A stretch of DNA of 64,000 nt, from contig CAVPQU010000011.1 of assembly GCA_963707665.1 (NCBI GenBank), forward strand, positions 1-64,000. The letters run 5' to 3'. A program made the position numbers and the translations under genes. Source of the DNA: DATJCV01 sp963707665 (lineage in GTDB: Bacteria > Pseudomonadota > Gammaproteobacteria > Burkholderiales > Burkholderiaceae_D). The notes beneath the pieces were generated by a model. That model was not told the DNA's origin. It saw only the letters and a program-made list of their open reading frames with translations, and searched no databases. How positions within the stretch are numbered: position 1 is the first letter of the stretch; every line of letters begins with the position of its first letter. This document shows positions 9,148-19,882 of the stretch, piece by piece.

Positions 9148-9822
9148 ATGTGTGGACGAATCTCCCAACCTCGATCCCTGCGCGAATACGGCGAAAACCT
9201 CGGCGTGCCGCGCAACCCGTTCCCGGACGAACCCATCGGGCATTACAACGGCTCGCCGGGCGTGCCGCATTGGACGTTTCGGGTGCATGATGAAAGCCTC
9301 ATTGCCGAGCCGATCACCTGGCATTACTTGTCCGGGTGGGCCAAAAAGAAGGGCTTAGCGCCAGCGATCAACGCGCAACTCGAAAAGCTGCTGACCCCCT
9401 ACTATCGATCGTTGATGAAAGCCGGGCGCATCATTGTGCCGGCGGACGGCTGGTATGAATGGACGGGAGCAAAAGGCCAGCGTGTGCCGTGGTATATCAA
9501 GCCCAAAAATGGCGATGTCCTATTTTTCGCCGGACTGACAAACCACGTTCCCGATGAACCGGACGAGGAGGGCGTCGGGTTTGTGATTGTTACCAATGGC
9601 GCTGCCGGCGGCATGATCGATATCCACGACCGCCGGCCGGTGGCACTGACCGCGGCTGACGCACGCCTGTGGCTCGATCCGGACATCCACTATGAGCAGG
9701 CGACCGAGATCGCGCGAACGTCGGAGCTCGGTGAAGATTATTTCGAGTGGTATCGGGTGAGCACGACGGTAAATCGACCAGGGCCGAATGGATCGGAACT
9801 GATCGAACCAATTGCGGAATAG
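9148..9822 (+). CDS. SRAP protein (abasic-site DNA-protein crosslinker, YedK/HMCES family)
   Basis: It begins MCGRI, placing the catalytic Cys at position 2 after Met removal; the start is therefore fixed at 9148. Other family marks are PAINAQLEKL, GRIIVPADGWYEWTGAKG and IHDRRPVALTAADARLWL (catalytic His). SRAP proteins bond covalently to abasic sites in single-stranded DNA and shield them. At 224 residues it has normal length. The early region reads HYNGSP where most members read RYNxAPTQ, and the usual Met after HDR is Arg, so it is a divergent branch. Confidence 0.87.
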   Translation: MCGRISQPRSLREYGENLGVPRNPFPDEPIGHYNGSPGVPHWTFRVHDESLIAEPITWHYLSGWAKKKGLAPAINAQLEKLLTPYYRSLMKAGRIIVPADGWYEWTGAKGQRVPWYIKPKNGDVLFFAGLTNHVPDEPDEEGVGFVIVTNGAAGGMIDIHDRRPVALTAADARLWLDPDIHYEQATEIARTSELGEDYFEWYRVSTTVNRPGPNGSELIEPIAE

Positions 9823-10044
9823 CTATTTGTAATATGGCCCATAGCGGCCGTGTGCGTGATAGCTGGTCGGCATGCTGCACTGATGACAGGAGTTGTCATC
9901 CCGTCCGCATATCGCGCGCCAGACGCGCCACGCATTGCGCCCTAACCAGACCAATGCGATCAGTAGCGCGCCATAGCCCAACGCCTGCGAAAGCTCCGCT
10001 AAATGCCTAGCGCCGCCAGCGGCTTGCTCGCCGAAGCACTTAAA
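9823..10044 (-). other. Possible small membrane protein frame without a clear start
   Basis: On the minus strand a frame of 74 codons reads GALLIALVWLGRNAWRVWRA (one membrane helix) then CGRDDNSCHQCSM and ends HAHGRYGPYYK. The order helix, basic patch, CxxC looks protein-like, but no ATG or GTG lies in frame after the upstream stop at 10045-10047. It could start at an internal TTG or be a gene remnant. Confidence 0.25.
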
Positions 10045-10194
10045 TCAAATAAAGTATTTATGGCGACTGGCGGCGTGATTGGCCTGCTTTTCGTTTTGCG
10101 AAAGTACTTTAACGGCAATTGAACCGATAAAAATCCATCTGCCGCTACAAGCCTGCCCCGTGCTGGCTTTTTTACGCCCTCGTTTGGCCGCAAC

Positions 10195-10389
10195 CTAAAA
10201 CCCCACGCCAATCCCGACACCGCTACCCCAACTGCCGACTCCAAACCCGAAGCGCGCACCGGGCCCGGGGTAAGTGGGATCAATCGGGACTCCGTTCGGC
10301 GAAATCGAGCCGCCAGCGTAGTTGACACCAGGCGACGATGCGCATCCGGCGGCCAAGGCGATAAGCAGGGACAACAGGAGCCATCTCAT
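10195..10389 (-). CDS. Small glycine-rich lipoprotein
   Basis: A 64-residue protein with the signal MRWLLLSLLIALAAGCASSP, whose lipobox LAAGC places the lipidated Cys at residue 16. The mature part is glycine-rich and ends in repeats of GxGxG (GFGVGSWGSGVGIGVGF). The ribosome site GAGGAGG is seven bases before the ATG. Small lipoproteins of this type are common in Burkholderiales, without known function. Confidence 0.78.
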   Translation of the reverse strand: MRWLLLSLLIALAAGCASSPGVNYAGGSISPNGVPIDPTYPGPGARFGFGVGSWGSGVGIGVGF

Positions 10390-10640
10390 ATTGCCTCCTC
10401 AAGATGACAATTAGAGAGCCGGTGCCAGACACGGTTCGATCTTTTTTTACGCCTTATCCCCTCTGACCCTTCTCCGTAACTAGCCGCCTGTGCAGCTGGT
10501 GAATATCAAAGGTATTGCCCGTTTGGATGATTGCACTAAAAATCCATTCTGCGCTATACGTGTATTTTCGACTGGTTCGAAAATCGACTCGCGTGAAGTT
10601 TGGAAAAACCTACACAGTGCCTACATGGCTTCCAGAAAGC

Positions 10641-10668
10641 AAAAAGCCCAACCTTGTGGACTGGGCTT
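10641..10668 (-). terminator. Intrinsic terminator of tRNA-Asn
   Basis: On the minus strand AAGCCCA pairs with TGGGCTT (10668-10662 with 10650-10644) and is followed by a T-run (10645-10641). It lies 16 bases after the tRNA-Asn 3' end. Confidence 0.75.
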
Positions 10669-10683
10669 GGTGCTTGATTATCT

Positions 10684-10759
10684 TGGCTCCCCGACCTGGA
10701 CTCGAACCAGGGACCTGCGGATTAACAGTCCGTCGCTCTACCGACTGAGCTATCAGGGA
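10684..10759 (-). tRNA. tRNA-Asn (GTT)
   Basis: Minus-strand sequence starts TCCCTGATAGCTCAGTCGG and ends GTCGGGGAGCCA, 76 nt with an encoded CCA. The anticodon loop CTGTTAA gives GTT. D-arm, T-arm (GGTTCGAGTCC) and acceptor stem all pair. Followed by an intrinsic terminator. Confidence 0.96.
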
Positions 10760-10870
10760 AAAGAAGCAGGATTATAGGCTGCGAGTCTGTTTAATGTCAA
10801 ACTTTAAGATCGGAAATTTGCTGCCGGAATCGCTAATCATTTTTAACGAATCCGGCTTCCTGGTTTGGTA

Positions 10871-12087
10871 TCAAAGCACTTTGGCAATCGACTCCACGAC
10901 CCGGTCAATATTGCGCGAGTTCAGCGCAGCCACGCAGATGCGGCCGGTGTCGACTGCGTAGATCGAAAACTCATCGCGCAGGCGCGTCGACTTGCTCCTT
11001 GGTCAGGCCGGAGTACGAGAACATGCCGCGCTGGCGGGTCACGAAGTCGAAGTCGCGCGCGGGCGCCTTTTCTTTCAGCTTCTCGACCAGCAAGTCGCGC
11101 ATTTCCCGGATGCGCACGCGCATGCCGGCCAGTTCGTCTTCCCACAGCTGGCGCAGTTCCGGCGTCGACCAGGACGGTGGCGACCACCTGGCCGCCGTGG
11201 ATCGGCGGGTTGGAGTAGTTGGTGCGCACCACGCGCTTCAGTTGCGACAGCACGCGGCCGGCTTCTTCGGCGCTGGCGGCGACGATGGACAGGGCGCCGA
11301 CGCGTTCGCCGTACAGCGAGAACGACTTCGAGAACGAGTTCGATACGAACAGCGGGCCGCCTGCGGCGGCGAATCGCCGCACCACCTCGCCGTCGGCTTC
11401 GATGCCGTCGCCGAAGCCCTGGTAGGCCATGTCGAGGAAGGGGATCAGGCCGCGCTGAGTCACCACTTCGATCACCTCTTCCCATTGCGCGTCGCTGAGG
11501 TCGGCGCCGGTCGGGTTGTGGCAGCAGGCGTGCAGCACGACGATCGAGCCGGCCGGCATGGTTTTCAGCGTCTCCAGCATGCCGTCGAAGTCGACGCCGT
11601 GGGTGGCCGCGATCGTAGTAGGGGTAGTTGTTGACGGTGAAGCCGGCCGCTTCGAACAGCGCGCGGTGGTTTTCCCAGCTCGGGTCGCTGATCCAGACTT
11701 GCGCGTCCGGCGCGAAGCGCTGCAGGAAGTCGGCGCCCATTTTCAGTGCGCCGGTGCCGCCGAGCGCCTGCACGGTGATCGCGCGTTTTTCTTGAACTAC
11801 CGGGCTGTCGGCTCCAAATACCAGTTCCTGCACCGCCTTGTCGTACGCGGCCAGGCCGTCGATCGGCAGGTAGGTGCGCGGCGCCAGCTTTTCCGCCAGC
11901 TGCGCTTCCGCCTTCTGCACGCATTCCAGCAGCGGCACCTTGCCGTTGTCGTCATAGTAAACGCCGACGCCGAGGTTGATTTTTTGCGGATTTTGTCGGC
12001 GTTAAAGGCTTCGGTGATGCCGAGAATCGGGTCGCGCGGGGCCAGTTGAATGGCGCTGAAAAGGGTGGCGGAAGTGGGTGCGTTCAT
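10871..12087 (-). CDS. Aromatic-amino-acid/aspartate aminotransferase (class I PLP), four frameshifts
   Basis: Transfers the amino group between aspartate or aromatic amino acids and 2-oxoglutarate. The parts run MNAPTSATLFSAIQLAPRDP, then NLGVGVYYDDNGKVPLL, HNPTGADLSDAQWEE, the PLP lysine in SNSFSKSFSLYGERVGAL and the end VDTGRICVAALNSRNIDRV. The frame breaks near 11993 (a base lost from an A-run), 11611, 11170 and 10984 (one extra base each). Removing these gives about 405 residues, the length of TyrB/AspC of Burkholderiales. No stop interrupts the true frame, so the gene is probably intact. Divergent from uvrB across 116 bp. Exact substrate preference cannot be told. Confidence 0.85.
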
Positions 12088-12203
12088 CGTGATAACATAA
12101 AAAGTTGGTTGCAATTTTGGGTTGCAGAGAAGGTTCAATGCCGTGCGGAACCTCAAGCCCGACGCTGAATTGCAGGCAACAATTCTACCAAAGGTCGAAT
12201 GCA

Positions 12204-14302
<2,099 letters not shown>

Positions 14303-14659
14303 GCGCTCGGACCATGTTCGATTGTTTTGCGGCGTTTTCTGCGGTTAAATCACGACGCTGTGCGTGAGCCACCTGTGCGCCATTGCGGCACTTGCGGACG
14401 ACGGGCAGGGTGGTGAAGGGTTTTGAACATACCGTCCGGCTCCAAACATGCAGCCTTGGCTGTTAATTAATTGAATTTAGATGGAGTATGTTGTTTAAAC
14501 GTCCATTTTGCGCCCGAGAATTAAGGCATGCTTGATGGAGTATGTGGGCGCCATGCGCCGTTCTCAGCAATCTTGGGTGGATCGGCGTCGATTCGCGCCA
14601 GCAGCTTGCCAGTGTGGACAGGCGCCGGTTTCTTATCATTGTCTTGAATAATTTTTTTG
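14303..14659. other. Intergenic region with one ATACTCC element
   Basis: About 355 bases between uvrB and the glycosylase gene. It contains the paired repeat at 14483-14543. No gene or clear terminator was seen. Confidence 0.55.
14483..14543 (-). repeat. Paired ATACTCC element, copy C
   Basis: On the minus strand ATACTCC (14543-14537) and ATACTCC (14489-14483) are 54 bp apart with TTCTCGGGCGCAAAATGG between. The spacer is one base longer than in the other four copies; the central CG is kept. Confidence 0.7.
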
Positions 14660-15484
14660 ATGCCATCTCCCTCGATTCCTGCCTCCCTTTCGGCCGCTCT
14701 CGCCGCCGCTCATCCTTCCTGGCACGCGATTTTGCGGCAAGGGCTGGAGGCGATGGCGCGGCTCGATCCGGCCTATTTGCCCGGACTCGACACCAGTGCT
14801 TATCTGCCGACCGGCGGCCGACTATTTGCCGCGTTTTCCCAGCCGTTGCAGCAGGTGCGCTACGTGCTGGTGGGCGAAGGCCCGTATCCGCGCGCGGCCA
14901 GCGCGACTGGCGTGTGCTTCATGGACGGGGCGGTAGACTCGTTGTGGTCGGAGCAGGGCTTGTCGAAAGCGGTTAATCGCGCCACCTCGCTGCGCAATTT
15001 CATGAAAATGCTGCTGGTAGCGGGCGATCATGCGCACCCGCAACGCCTGTCGGCAGGCGCGCTGGCAACGGTAGCGCAGCAAGCTCAGGCGAGCGGCTCC
15101 GAATGGATTCGAAGCCGGGCAGAGTTGCAAGACAGGCTGCTCGACAACGGTTTTTTATTGCTGAACGCCACGCTGGTATTTCGGCCCGAGGTGCCGCCGG
15201 TGAAAGAGGCGAAAGCGTGGCTGCCTTTCATGCAGACGGTGTTGACAGCGCTGGCTGAGCAGGCCGATGCCAGAGGAGCGGCGTTGCCGACTCTGGTGCT
15301 GTGGGGAAAAATCGCTGCCCAAGTGGATATCTTGCCGGTTAGTGCGCGCTTTCCGAAGGCAGTTTCGGAGCATCCGTACAACCTGACGTTTATTACCAAT
15401 CCGGTCATGCAGGCATTGTTTGGGCCGATGCATTTGCTGCGCAAAAAATCAGCCGCCGCCAAGGTCGAGGCGCAGCTGGAATGA
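14660..15484 (+). CDS. Divergent uracil-DNA glycosylase family protein
   Basis: A 274-residue protein with the uracil-DNA glycosylase fold marks YVLVGEGPYPRAASATGVCF near residue 70, LPTLVLWGKIA near 210 and SEHPYNLTFITN near 238 (position of the family 1 His-Pro-Ser loop). In family 1 enzymes the first motif is GQDPYH, with a catalytic Asp; here it reads GEGPYP, so the catalytic residue is changed or moved. It may remove uracil by another geometry or bind without cutting. ATG at 14660 follows a T-run and has no good ribosome site; TTG at 14657 is an alternative. Confidence 0.72.
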   Translation: MPSPSIPASLSAALAAAHPSWHAILRQGLEAMARLDPAYLPGLDTSAYLPTGGRLFAAFSQPLQQVRYVLVGEGPYPRAASATGVCFMDGAVDSLWSEQGLSKAVNRATSLRNFMKMLLVAGDHAHPQRLSAGALATVAQQAQASGSEWIRSRAELQDRLLDNGFLLLNATLVFRPEVPPVKEAKAWLPFMQTVLTALAEQADARGAALPTLVLWGKIAAQVDILPVSARFPKAVSEHPYNLTFITNPVMQALFGPMHLLRKKSAAAKVEAQLE

Positions 15485-15498
15485 GAGGTGGTGCCCAT

Positions 15499-15529
15499 AA
15501 AAAAACCGGCCCGAAGGCCGGTTTTTTTA
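15499..15529. terminator. Bidirectional intrinsic terminator
   Basis: ACCGGCC (15505-15511) pairs with GGCCGGT (15516-15522) around CGAA, with an A-run before and a T-run after. It serves both the glycosylase gene and the convergent membrane protein gene. Confidence 0.92.
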
Positions 15530-15540
15530 TGGTGGGGCAC

Positions 15541-16233
15541 TTAATCGCGGCTGCCGCCGAAGATGCCGAGCAGGGCCAGCAGGTTGACGAAAATATTATA
15601 GACGTCCAGGTAAATCGCCAGGGTGGCGGAAATATAGTTGGTCTCGCCGCCATTCAGTACGCGTTGCACGTCGTACAGGATGTAGGCCGAGAAAATCGCA
15701 ATCGCGACCACCGAGATGGTGATGTACAGGGCGGGTATTTGCAGGAAAATATTCGCGGCCGCGGCCACGATGATCACCAGCACGCCGGCAAACAGCCATT
15801 TCCCCATGCCCGAAAAATCACGCTTGGAGACGGTAGCGACGGTTGCCATCACGCCGAAAATCGCTGCAGTGCCGCCAAATGCGGTCATGACCAGCGAGGC
15901 GCCATTGGAAAAGCCGAGAATCTGGCCGATCAGGCGCGACAGCATGACACCCATGAAGAAGGTAAAGCCGAGCAAGACGACCACGCCGAGGCCGGAAGTC
16001 TTGGTTTTTTCAATCGCAAAGATGAAGCCGAATGCGATGGCCAGGAAAGCGATGAAGCCGATCATCGGGCTGCCGGCAAACAGCGACAGCTTGAACTGCA
16101 CGCCGAGCCAGGCGCCGAGGATGGTCGGGATCATCGAGATCGCCAGCAGCCAGTAAGTGTTGCGCAACACCCGGTTGCGTACCACCAGCGAAGTGCTGGC
16201 GCTGCCATATGCCGATTGAATGTTTTGGTTCAT
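15541..16233 (-). CDS. Bax inhibitor-1 family membrane protein (YbhL/YccA type)
   Basis: A 230-residue protein of seven hydrophobic segments with the family pattern: NTYWLLAISMIPTILGAWLG (helix 1), GFTFFMGVMLSRLIGQILGF, AANIFLQIPALYITISVVAI and the end AIYLDVYNIFVNLLALLGIF with conserved acidic residues. Bacterial members are inner-membrane proteins; some conduct calcium and YccA inhibits the FtsH protease. FtsH partners HflK and HflC lie elsewhere in this window, which fits the second role but is not proof. ATG at 16233 follows a TGGAGG ribosome site. A single ATACTCC half-site lies in its upstream region (16284-16290). Confidence 0.92.
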   Translation of the reverse strand: MNQNIQSAYGSASTSLVVRNRVLRNTYWLLAISMIPTILGAWLGVQFKLSLFAGSPMIGFIAFLAIAFGFIFAIEKTKTSGLGVVVLLGFTFFMGVMLSRLIGQILGFSNGASLVMTAFGGTAAIFGVMATVATVSKRDFSGMGKWLFAGVLVIIVAAAANIFLQIPALYITISVVAIAIFSAYILYDVQRVLNGGETNYISATLAIYLDVYNIFVNLLALLGIFGGSRD

Positions 16234-16439
16234 TTTGCCTCCAGTGTGTCCGCAAAATGCGGTATGTGAGTCAGTACATCATTGGAGTATATACGACTCC
16301 CGTCAGCGCGCGCCGTTCGGATGGGAAGCCTGTGCCGCGATACGGGGCAGTAGGTGACAGTGTTTCATGATAAAATTCCCGGCTAAACAAATTTTCAGAT
16401 CATCGCCTTAACCCTTTCATTTCATTGGAGTTTTCATAG

Positions 16440-16865
16440 ATGGCAATTGAACGTACCCTGTCGATTATCAAGCCCGACGCAGTCGCAAAAAACGTAATCG
16501 GACAGATTTACACCCGTTTTGAAAATGCCGGCCTGAAAATCATTGCAGCCCGCATGATGCATCTGTCGCGCGCCGAAGCGGAAGGTTTCTACGCCGTGCA
16601 CCGTGAGCGGCCGTTCTTCAAGGATCTGGTCGAGTTCATGATTTCCGGACCGGTCATCGTGCAAGCCCTGGAGGGCGAAAACGCGATTGCCCGGCACCGT
16701 GACCTGATGGGCGCCACCGATCCGAAGAAAGCCGAAAAAGGCACGATCCGCGCCGATTTTGCCGATTCCATCGACGCCAACGCGGTGCACGGTTCGGATG
16801 CAGCCGAGACGGCACAAGTCGAAATCGCTTATTTCTTCCCGGCGCTGAACGTTTATTCGCGTTAA
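16440..16865 (+). CDS. ndk: Nucleoside diphosphate kinase
   Basis: Moves the terminal phosphate of ATP to other (d)NDPs to balance nucleotide pools. The 141-residue frame has the family start ERTLSIIKPDAV and the phosphorylated His117 in NAVHGSD. ATG at 16440 has TTGGAG upstream. It heads the run ndk-rlmN-pilW, standard in betaproteobacteria. Confidence 0.98.
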   Translation: MAIERTLSIIKPDAVAKNVIGQIYTRFENAGLKIIAARMMHLSRAEAEGFYAVHRERPFFKDLVEFMISGPVIVQALEGENAIARHRDLMGATDPKKAEKGTIRADFADSIDANAVHGSDAAETAQVEIAYFFPALNVYSR

Positions 16866-16870
16866 TCACA

Positions 16871-16918
16871 GTTCCGCCAAGTTCGTGGCGCGAGTGTTTA
16901 AGCGCGGCGAGGCGGAAC
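16871..16918. other. Inverted repeat between ndk and rlmN
   Basis: GTTCCGCC (16871-16878) and GGCGGAAC (16911-16918) can pair, enclosing CGCG...CGCG. There is no T-run, so it may be an mRNA structure or a site for processing rather than a terminator. Confidence 0.4.
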
Positions 16919-16930
16919 ATCGAGTCAATC

Positions 16931-18115
16931 ATGGCCGTTGCTGCTACCAATCTGCTGGACCTGGATTTCCCCCAACTTCTTGCATTCTGCATCGAGTTGG
17001 GTGAAGAGCCGCGTCGCGCCAAAATGCGCGCCACGCAGTTGCAGCGCTGGATACACCAGTTCGGAGCCAGCGAGTTCGAGGCAATGACGGACCTGGCGAA
17101 GTCGTTTCGCGACAAGCTGGCAGAGCATGCCCACATCGTCGCGCCCGGCATCATCAGCGACCATATATCGGCCGACGGCACCCGCAAGTGGCTGCTGGAC
17201 GTCGGCAAGGGCAACGCGGTCGAGGCGGTTTTCATTCCGGAAGAAAGCCGCGGTACCTTGTGCATTTCGACCCAGGCCGGCTGCGCGGTCAATTGCCGCT
17301 TCTGCTCGACCGGCAAGCAGGGTTTCAGCCGCAACCTGACGGTCGGTGAAATCATTGGCCAGCTGTGGCTGGCGGAATTTACCCTGCGCCGCAGCAAGGG
17401 CATCGAGGCCGGCCCCAAGGGCGAGCGTCAGATTACCAACGTGGTGTTGATGGGAATGGGCGAGCCGCTGCTCAACTTCCATCCGGTCGTGGCTGCATTG
17501 AAGCTGATGCTGGACGACAATGCCTATGGCCTGTCGCGCCGCCGCGTGACCTTGTCGACCAGCGGCGTGGTACCGATGATCGACAAGCTGGCGCAGGAAT
17601 GTCCGGTGGCGCTGGCGGTGTCGCTGCATGCATCGAACGATGCACTGCGCGACAGCCTGGTGCCGCTCAATAAAAAATATCCATTGGCGGAACTGTTGGA
17701 TGCCTGCCGCCGTTACCTGCCGCATGCGCCGCGTGACTTCATCACGTTTGAATACTGCATGCTGGATGGCGTCAACGACAGCGACGCTCATGCGCGTGAG
17801 CTGCTGGCCTTGGTGCAAGGCGGTGCCCAGCATGTGCCATGCAAGTTCAACCTGATTCCGTTCAATCCCTTTCCCGAGTCCGGGCTGCTCCGTTCCGGCA
17901 ACCAGCGCATCAAGGCCTTCGCCCAAATCCTGATGGATGCGGGCATCGTGACTACCATCCGCAAGACGCGCGGCGATGATATCGACGCTGCCTGCGGCCA
18001 ACTGGCGGGAGAGGTGCAGGATCGCACCAAGGTGCAGGAGCGCATGCAGAAAATGGTTGAATATCAGAAAAAATATGGCAAGGACTTTGGCCGCGTGGTG
18101 GAGATATCCTCGTGA
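16931..18115 (+). CDS. rlmN: Dual-specificity 23S rRNA (A2503)/tRNA (A37) C2-methyltransferase
   Basis: A radical-SAM enzyme that methylates C2 of adenine 2503 in 23S rRNA and of A37 in some tRNAs. The iron-sulfur cluster cysteines are in CAVNCRFC (C118, C122, C125). GMGEPLLNF, LSTSGVVPMIDKL and SLHASNDALRD follow, with INLIPFNPF-like sequence near the end. 394 residues, usual for the family. The stop overlaps the GTG of pilW (GTGA), so the two are translationally coupled. Confidence 0.97.
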   Translation: MAVAATNLLDLDFPQLLAFCIELGEEPRRAKMRATQLQRWIHQFGASEFEAMTDLAKSFRDKLAEHAHIVAPGIISDHISADGTRKWLLDVGKGNAVEAVFIPEESRGTLCISTQAGCAVNCRFCSTGKQGFSRNLTVGEIIGQLWLAEFTLRRSKGIEAGPKGERQITNVVLMGMGEPLLNFHPVVAALKLMLDDNAYGLSRRRVTLSTSGVVPMIDKLAQECPVALAVSLHASNDALRDSLVPLNKKYPLAELLDACRRYLPHAPRDFITFEYCMLDGVNDSDAHARELLALVQGGAQHVPCKFNLIPFNPFPESGLLRSGNQRIKAFAQILMDAGIVTTIRKTRGDDIDAACGQLAGEVQDRTKVQERMQKMVEYQKKYGKDFGRVVEISS

Positions 18116-18924
18116 GGCACCGTCTGCTTCACTTGCCGCTGGCGGCCGTACTCGCGCTCATCGGCATACTCGGTGGCTGTGCCGCGGGTCAGGGCGGGAT
18201 GGGAGGTGCGGGTTCGCAGGCTGAATTGCGCACCAGTTCCGATCAGACCGAGGCGCAGAAGCGAGCCCATATCCGCATGCAACTGGCGGTCGGTTATTAC
18301 GGCCAGCACCAGCTGGAAGTGGCGCTGGATGAAATCAAGCAGGCGCTCAACGCCGACCCGTCCTTTGCCGACGCCTACAACCTGCGCGGACTGATCTACA
18401 TGGACATGGGCGAGACGCGCCTGGCCGAAGACAATTTGCTGCATGCGCTCAAGCTGCAGCCACGCAATCCCGACTTGTCCAATAACTATGGCTGGTTCCT
18501 GTGCCAGAACGGGCGCGAGCGGGCGGCGCTGCCGTACTTTGAAGCGGCATTCGCCAACAGATCGTACCAGTCGCCGGCCAAGGCGCTGAACAATGCCGGC
18601 GTTTGCAGCCTGAAACTGAACGATGCCGCTGCCGCCGAGCGCTATTTTTTGCAGGCGTTCCAGCACGAACCGGGCAATTCGGCGGTCAACGCCAATCTCG
18701 CCAAGGTGTATTACAAGCAGCAGGACGATGAACGGGCGCGGTTTTATATCGATCGCGCGCTGAAAACCGGGCAATTAAGCGCAGAAATTCTCTGGGTCGG
18801 GATCAAGCTGGAGCGCAGGCAAGGCCAAAAAAGTGCCGAGGCCAGTCTGGTAACGCAGTTGCGGCGGCGCTTCCCGGAGTCTACGGAGTACGCAAGCTAC
18901 CTGCGTGGAGCATTTGATGAGTGA
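18112..18924 (+). CDS. pilW: Type IV pilus biogenesis/stability lipoprotein PilW (PilF)
   Basis: A 270-residue outer-membrane lipoprotein with lipobox GILGGC (Cys near residue 23) and about five TPR repeats (AVGYYGQHQLEVALDEIKQA, AYNLRGLIYMDMGETRLAED, NNYGWFLCQNGRERAALPYF and so on). It pilots the PilQ secretin to the outer membrane. Start is GTG at 18112, overlapping the rlmN stop; its own stop overlaps the start of the next gene. The position between rlmN and rodZ/ispG is the conserved one. Confidence 0.92.
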   Translation: MRHRLLHLPLAAVLALIGILGGCAAGQGGMGGAGSQAELRTSSDQTEAQKRAHIRMQLAVGYYGQHQLEVALDEIKQALNADPSFADAYNLRGLIYMDMGETRLAEDNLLHALKLQPRNPDLSNNYGWFLCQNGRERAALPYFEAAFANRSYQSPAKALNNAGVCSLKLNDAAAAERYFLQAFQHEPGNSAVNANLAKVYYKQQDDERARFYIDRALKTGQLSAEILWVGIKLERRQGQKSAEASLVTQLRRRFPESTEYASYLRGAFDE

Positions 18925-19874
18925 ACAGGCAAACAATGCGTCTACGCTCGAGGATTTGACGCAGGCGAGCGACGCACCGCTGGACGTGCCTCTTTTGCCC
19001 GGCCGGCAACTGGCAGCCGCGCGTCAGTCCCAGGGATGGTCGGTTGAGCAGGTTGCGGCGCAACTGAAACTGGCGCCGCGCCAGATCGAGGCGATCGAAG
19101 CCGACCGGCTGGAAGAGCTGCCCAGCATGACGGTTGCGCGCGGCTTTATTGGAACCTATGCCCGCTTGCTGAAAGTCGATTCGGCACCGCTACTGGCTGC
19201 AGTAGCGGCCGACCTGCAGTCGCCGATCGAATCCATACGCAGGCAAGGGCATTTGGCAGCGCCGTTTTCCGCAACGCGGCTGCCGTCAATGCACTCGCGC
19301 GCGGCGCCCAACCGGAAAGGCGCGATGCTTCTGGCGCTGGGATTGGGATTGGCCGTGCTGATTTGGGGAATGCAACAAGCCGATTGGCGGGCCGCGCCGC
19401 CCGCGTTGCTGGCTGCCGTCGGTTGGCAGCCGCCGGCCCAGGATGCCGTTGCAGACGTCGGCCGACGCGGCGGCCGGTAGCGATGTCGCGCTGCCGAGCG
19501 CGATCAGTCCGCTGGCAGCGACAGGCGTTATACAGGCCGTGGACGCCGGGACAGCTGGGACGCATGCGACGCCGACGCCCGTATCCGCGCTCATGGTCGA
19601 ATCACCGATGGTTGCCGCACCTTCGCCCCCGAGCAAAAATGATTTGTTAAGTCTGGTGCTACGCCAGGACTCCTGGATCGAGATCAAGCGCGCCGACGGC
19701 AGTGCCGTGGTGTCGCGCCTGGCAAGGGCAGGTACCACTGAAACGTTCGAAATAGTCGAGCCGGTATTGCTGGTGGTCGGTAATGCGGCTGGTGTCGATG
19801 CCACTCTGCGCAACGCTCCGCTGGAATTGAAATCAGCAGCGTCGAGCAATGTGGCCCGTATTAATTTGCAGTAA
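18917..19874 (+). CDS. rodZ: RodZ-like helix-turn-helix membrane protein, one frameshift
   Basis: Cytoplasmic HTH_25 domain (residues 28-100: QLAAARQSQGWSVEQVAAQL, LPSMTVARGFIGTYARLL), one membrane segment (GAMLLALGLGLAVLIWGM) and a periplasmic C-terminal domain ending in DUF4115 sequence (QDSWIEIKRADGSAVVSRL). RodZ links MreB to the cell-wall elongation machine. An extra g near 19457 breaks the frame; without it the text reads DAVADSADAAAGSDVALP. ATG at 18917 overlaps the pilW stop (ATGAGTGA) with GGAG just before. It lies upstream of ispG as in most proteobacteria. Confidence 0.87.
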
Positions 19875-19882
19875 AGCCAAGC

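Noticed and set aside
10641..10759. Phage or integrative-element attachment site at tRNA-Asn
   Set aside because: No integrase gene or second copy of the tRNA 3' end was found nearby.
16284..16290. Single ATACTCC (as GGAGTAT) upstream of the Bax-inhibitor gene as a sixth element
   Set aside because: No second block lies 53-54 bp away on either side, and the central CG is missing.
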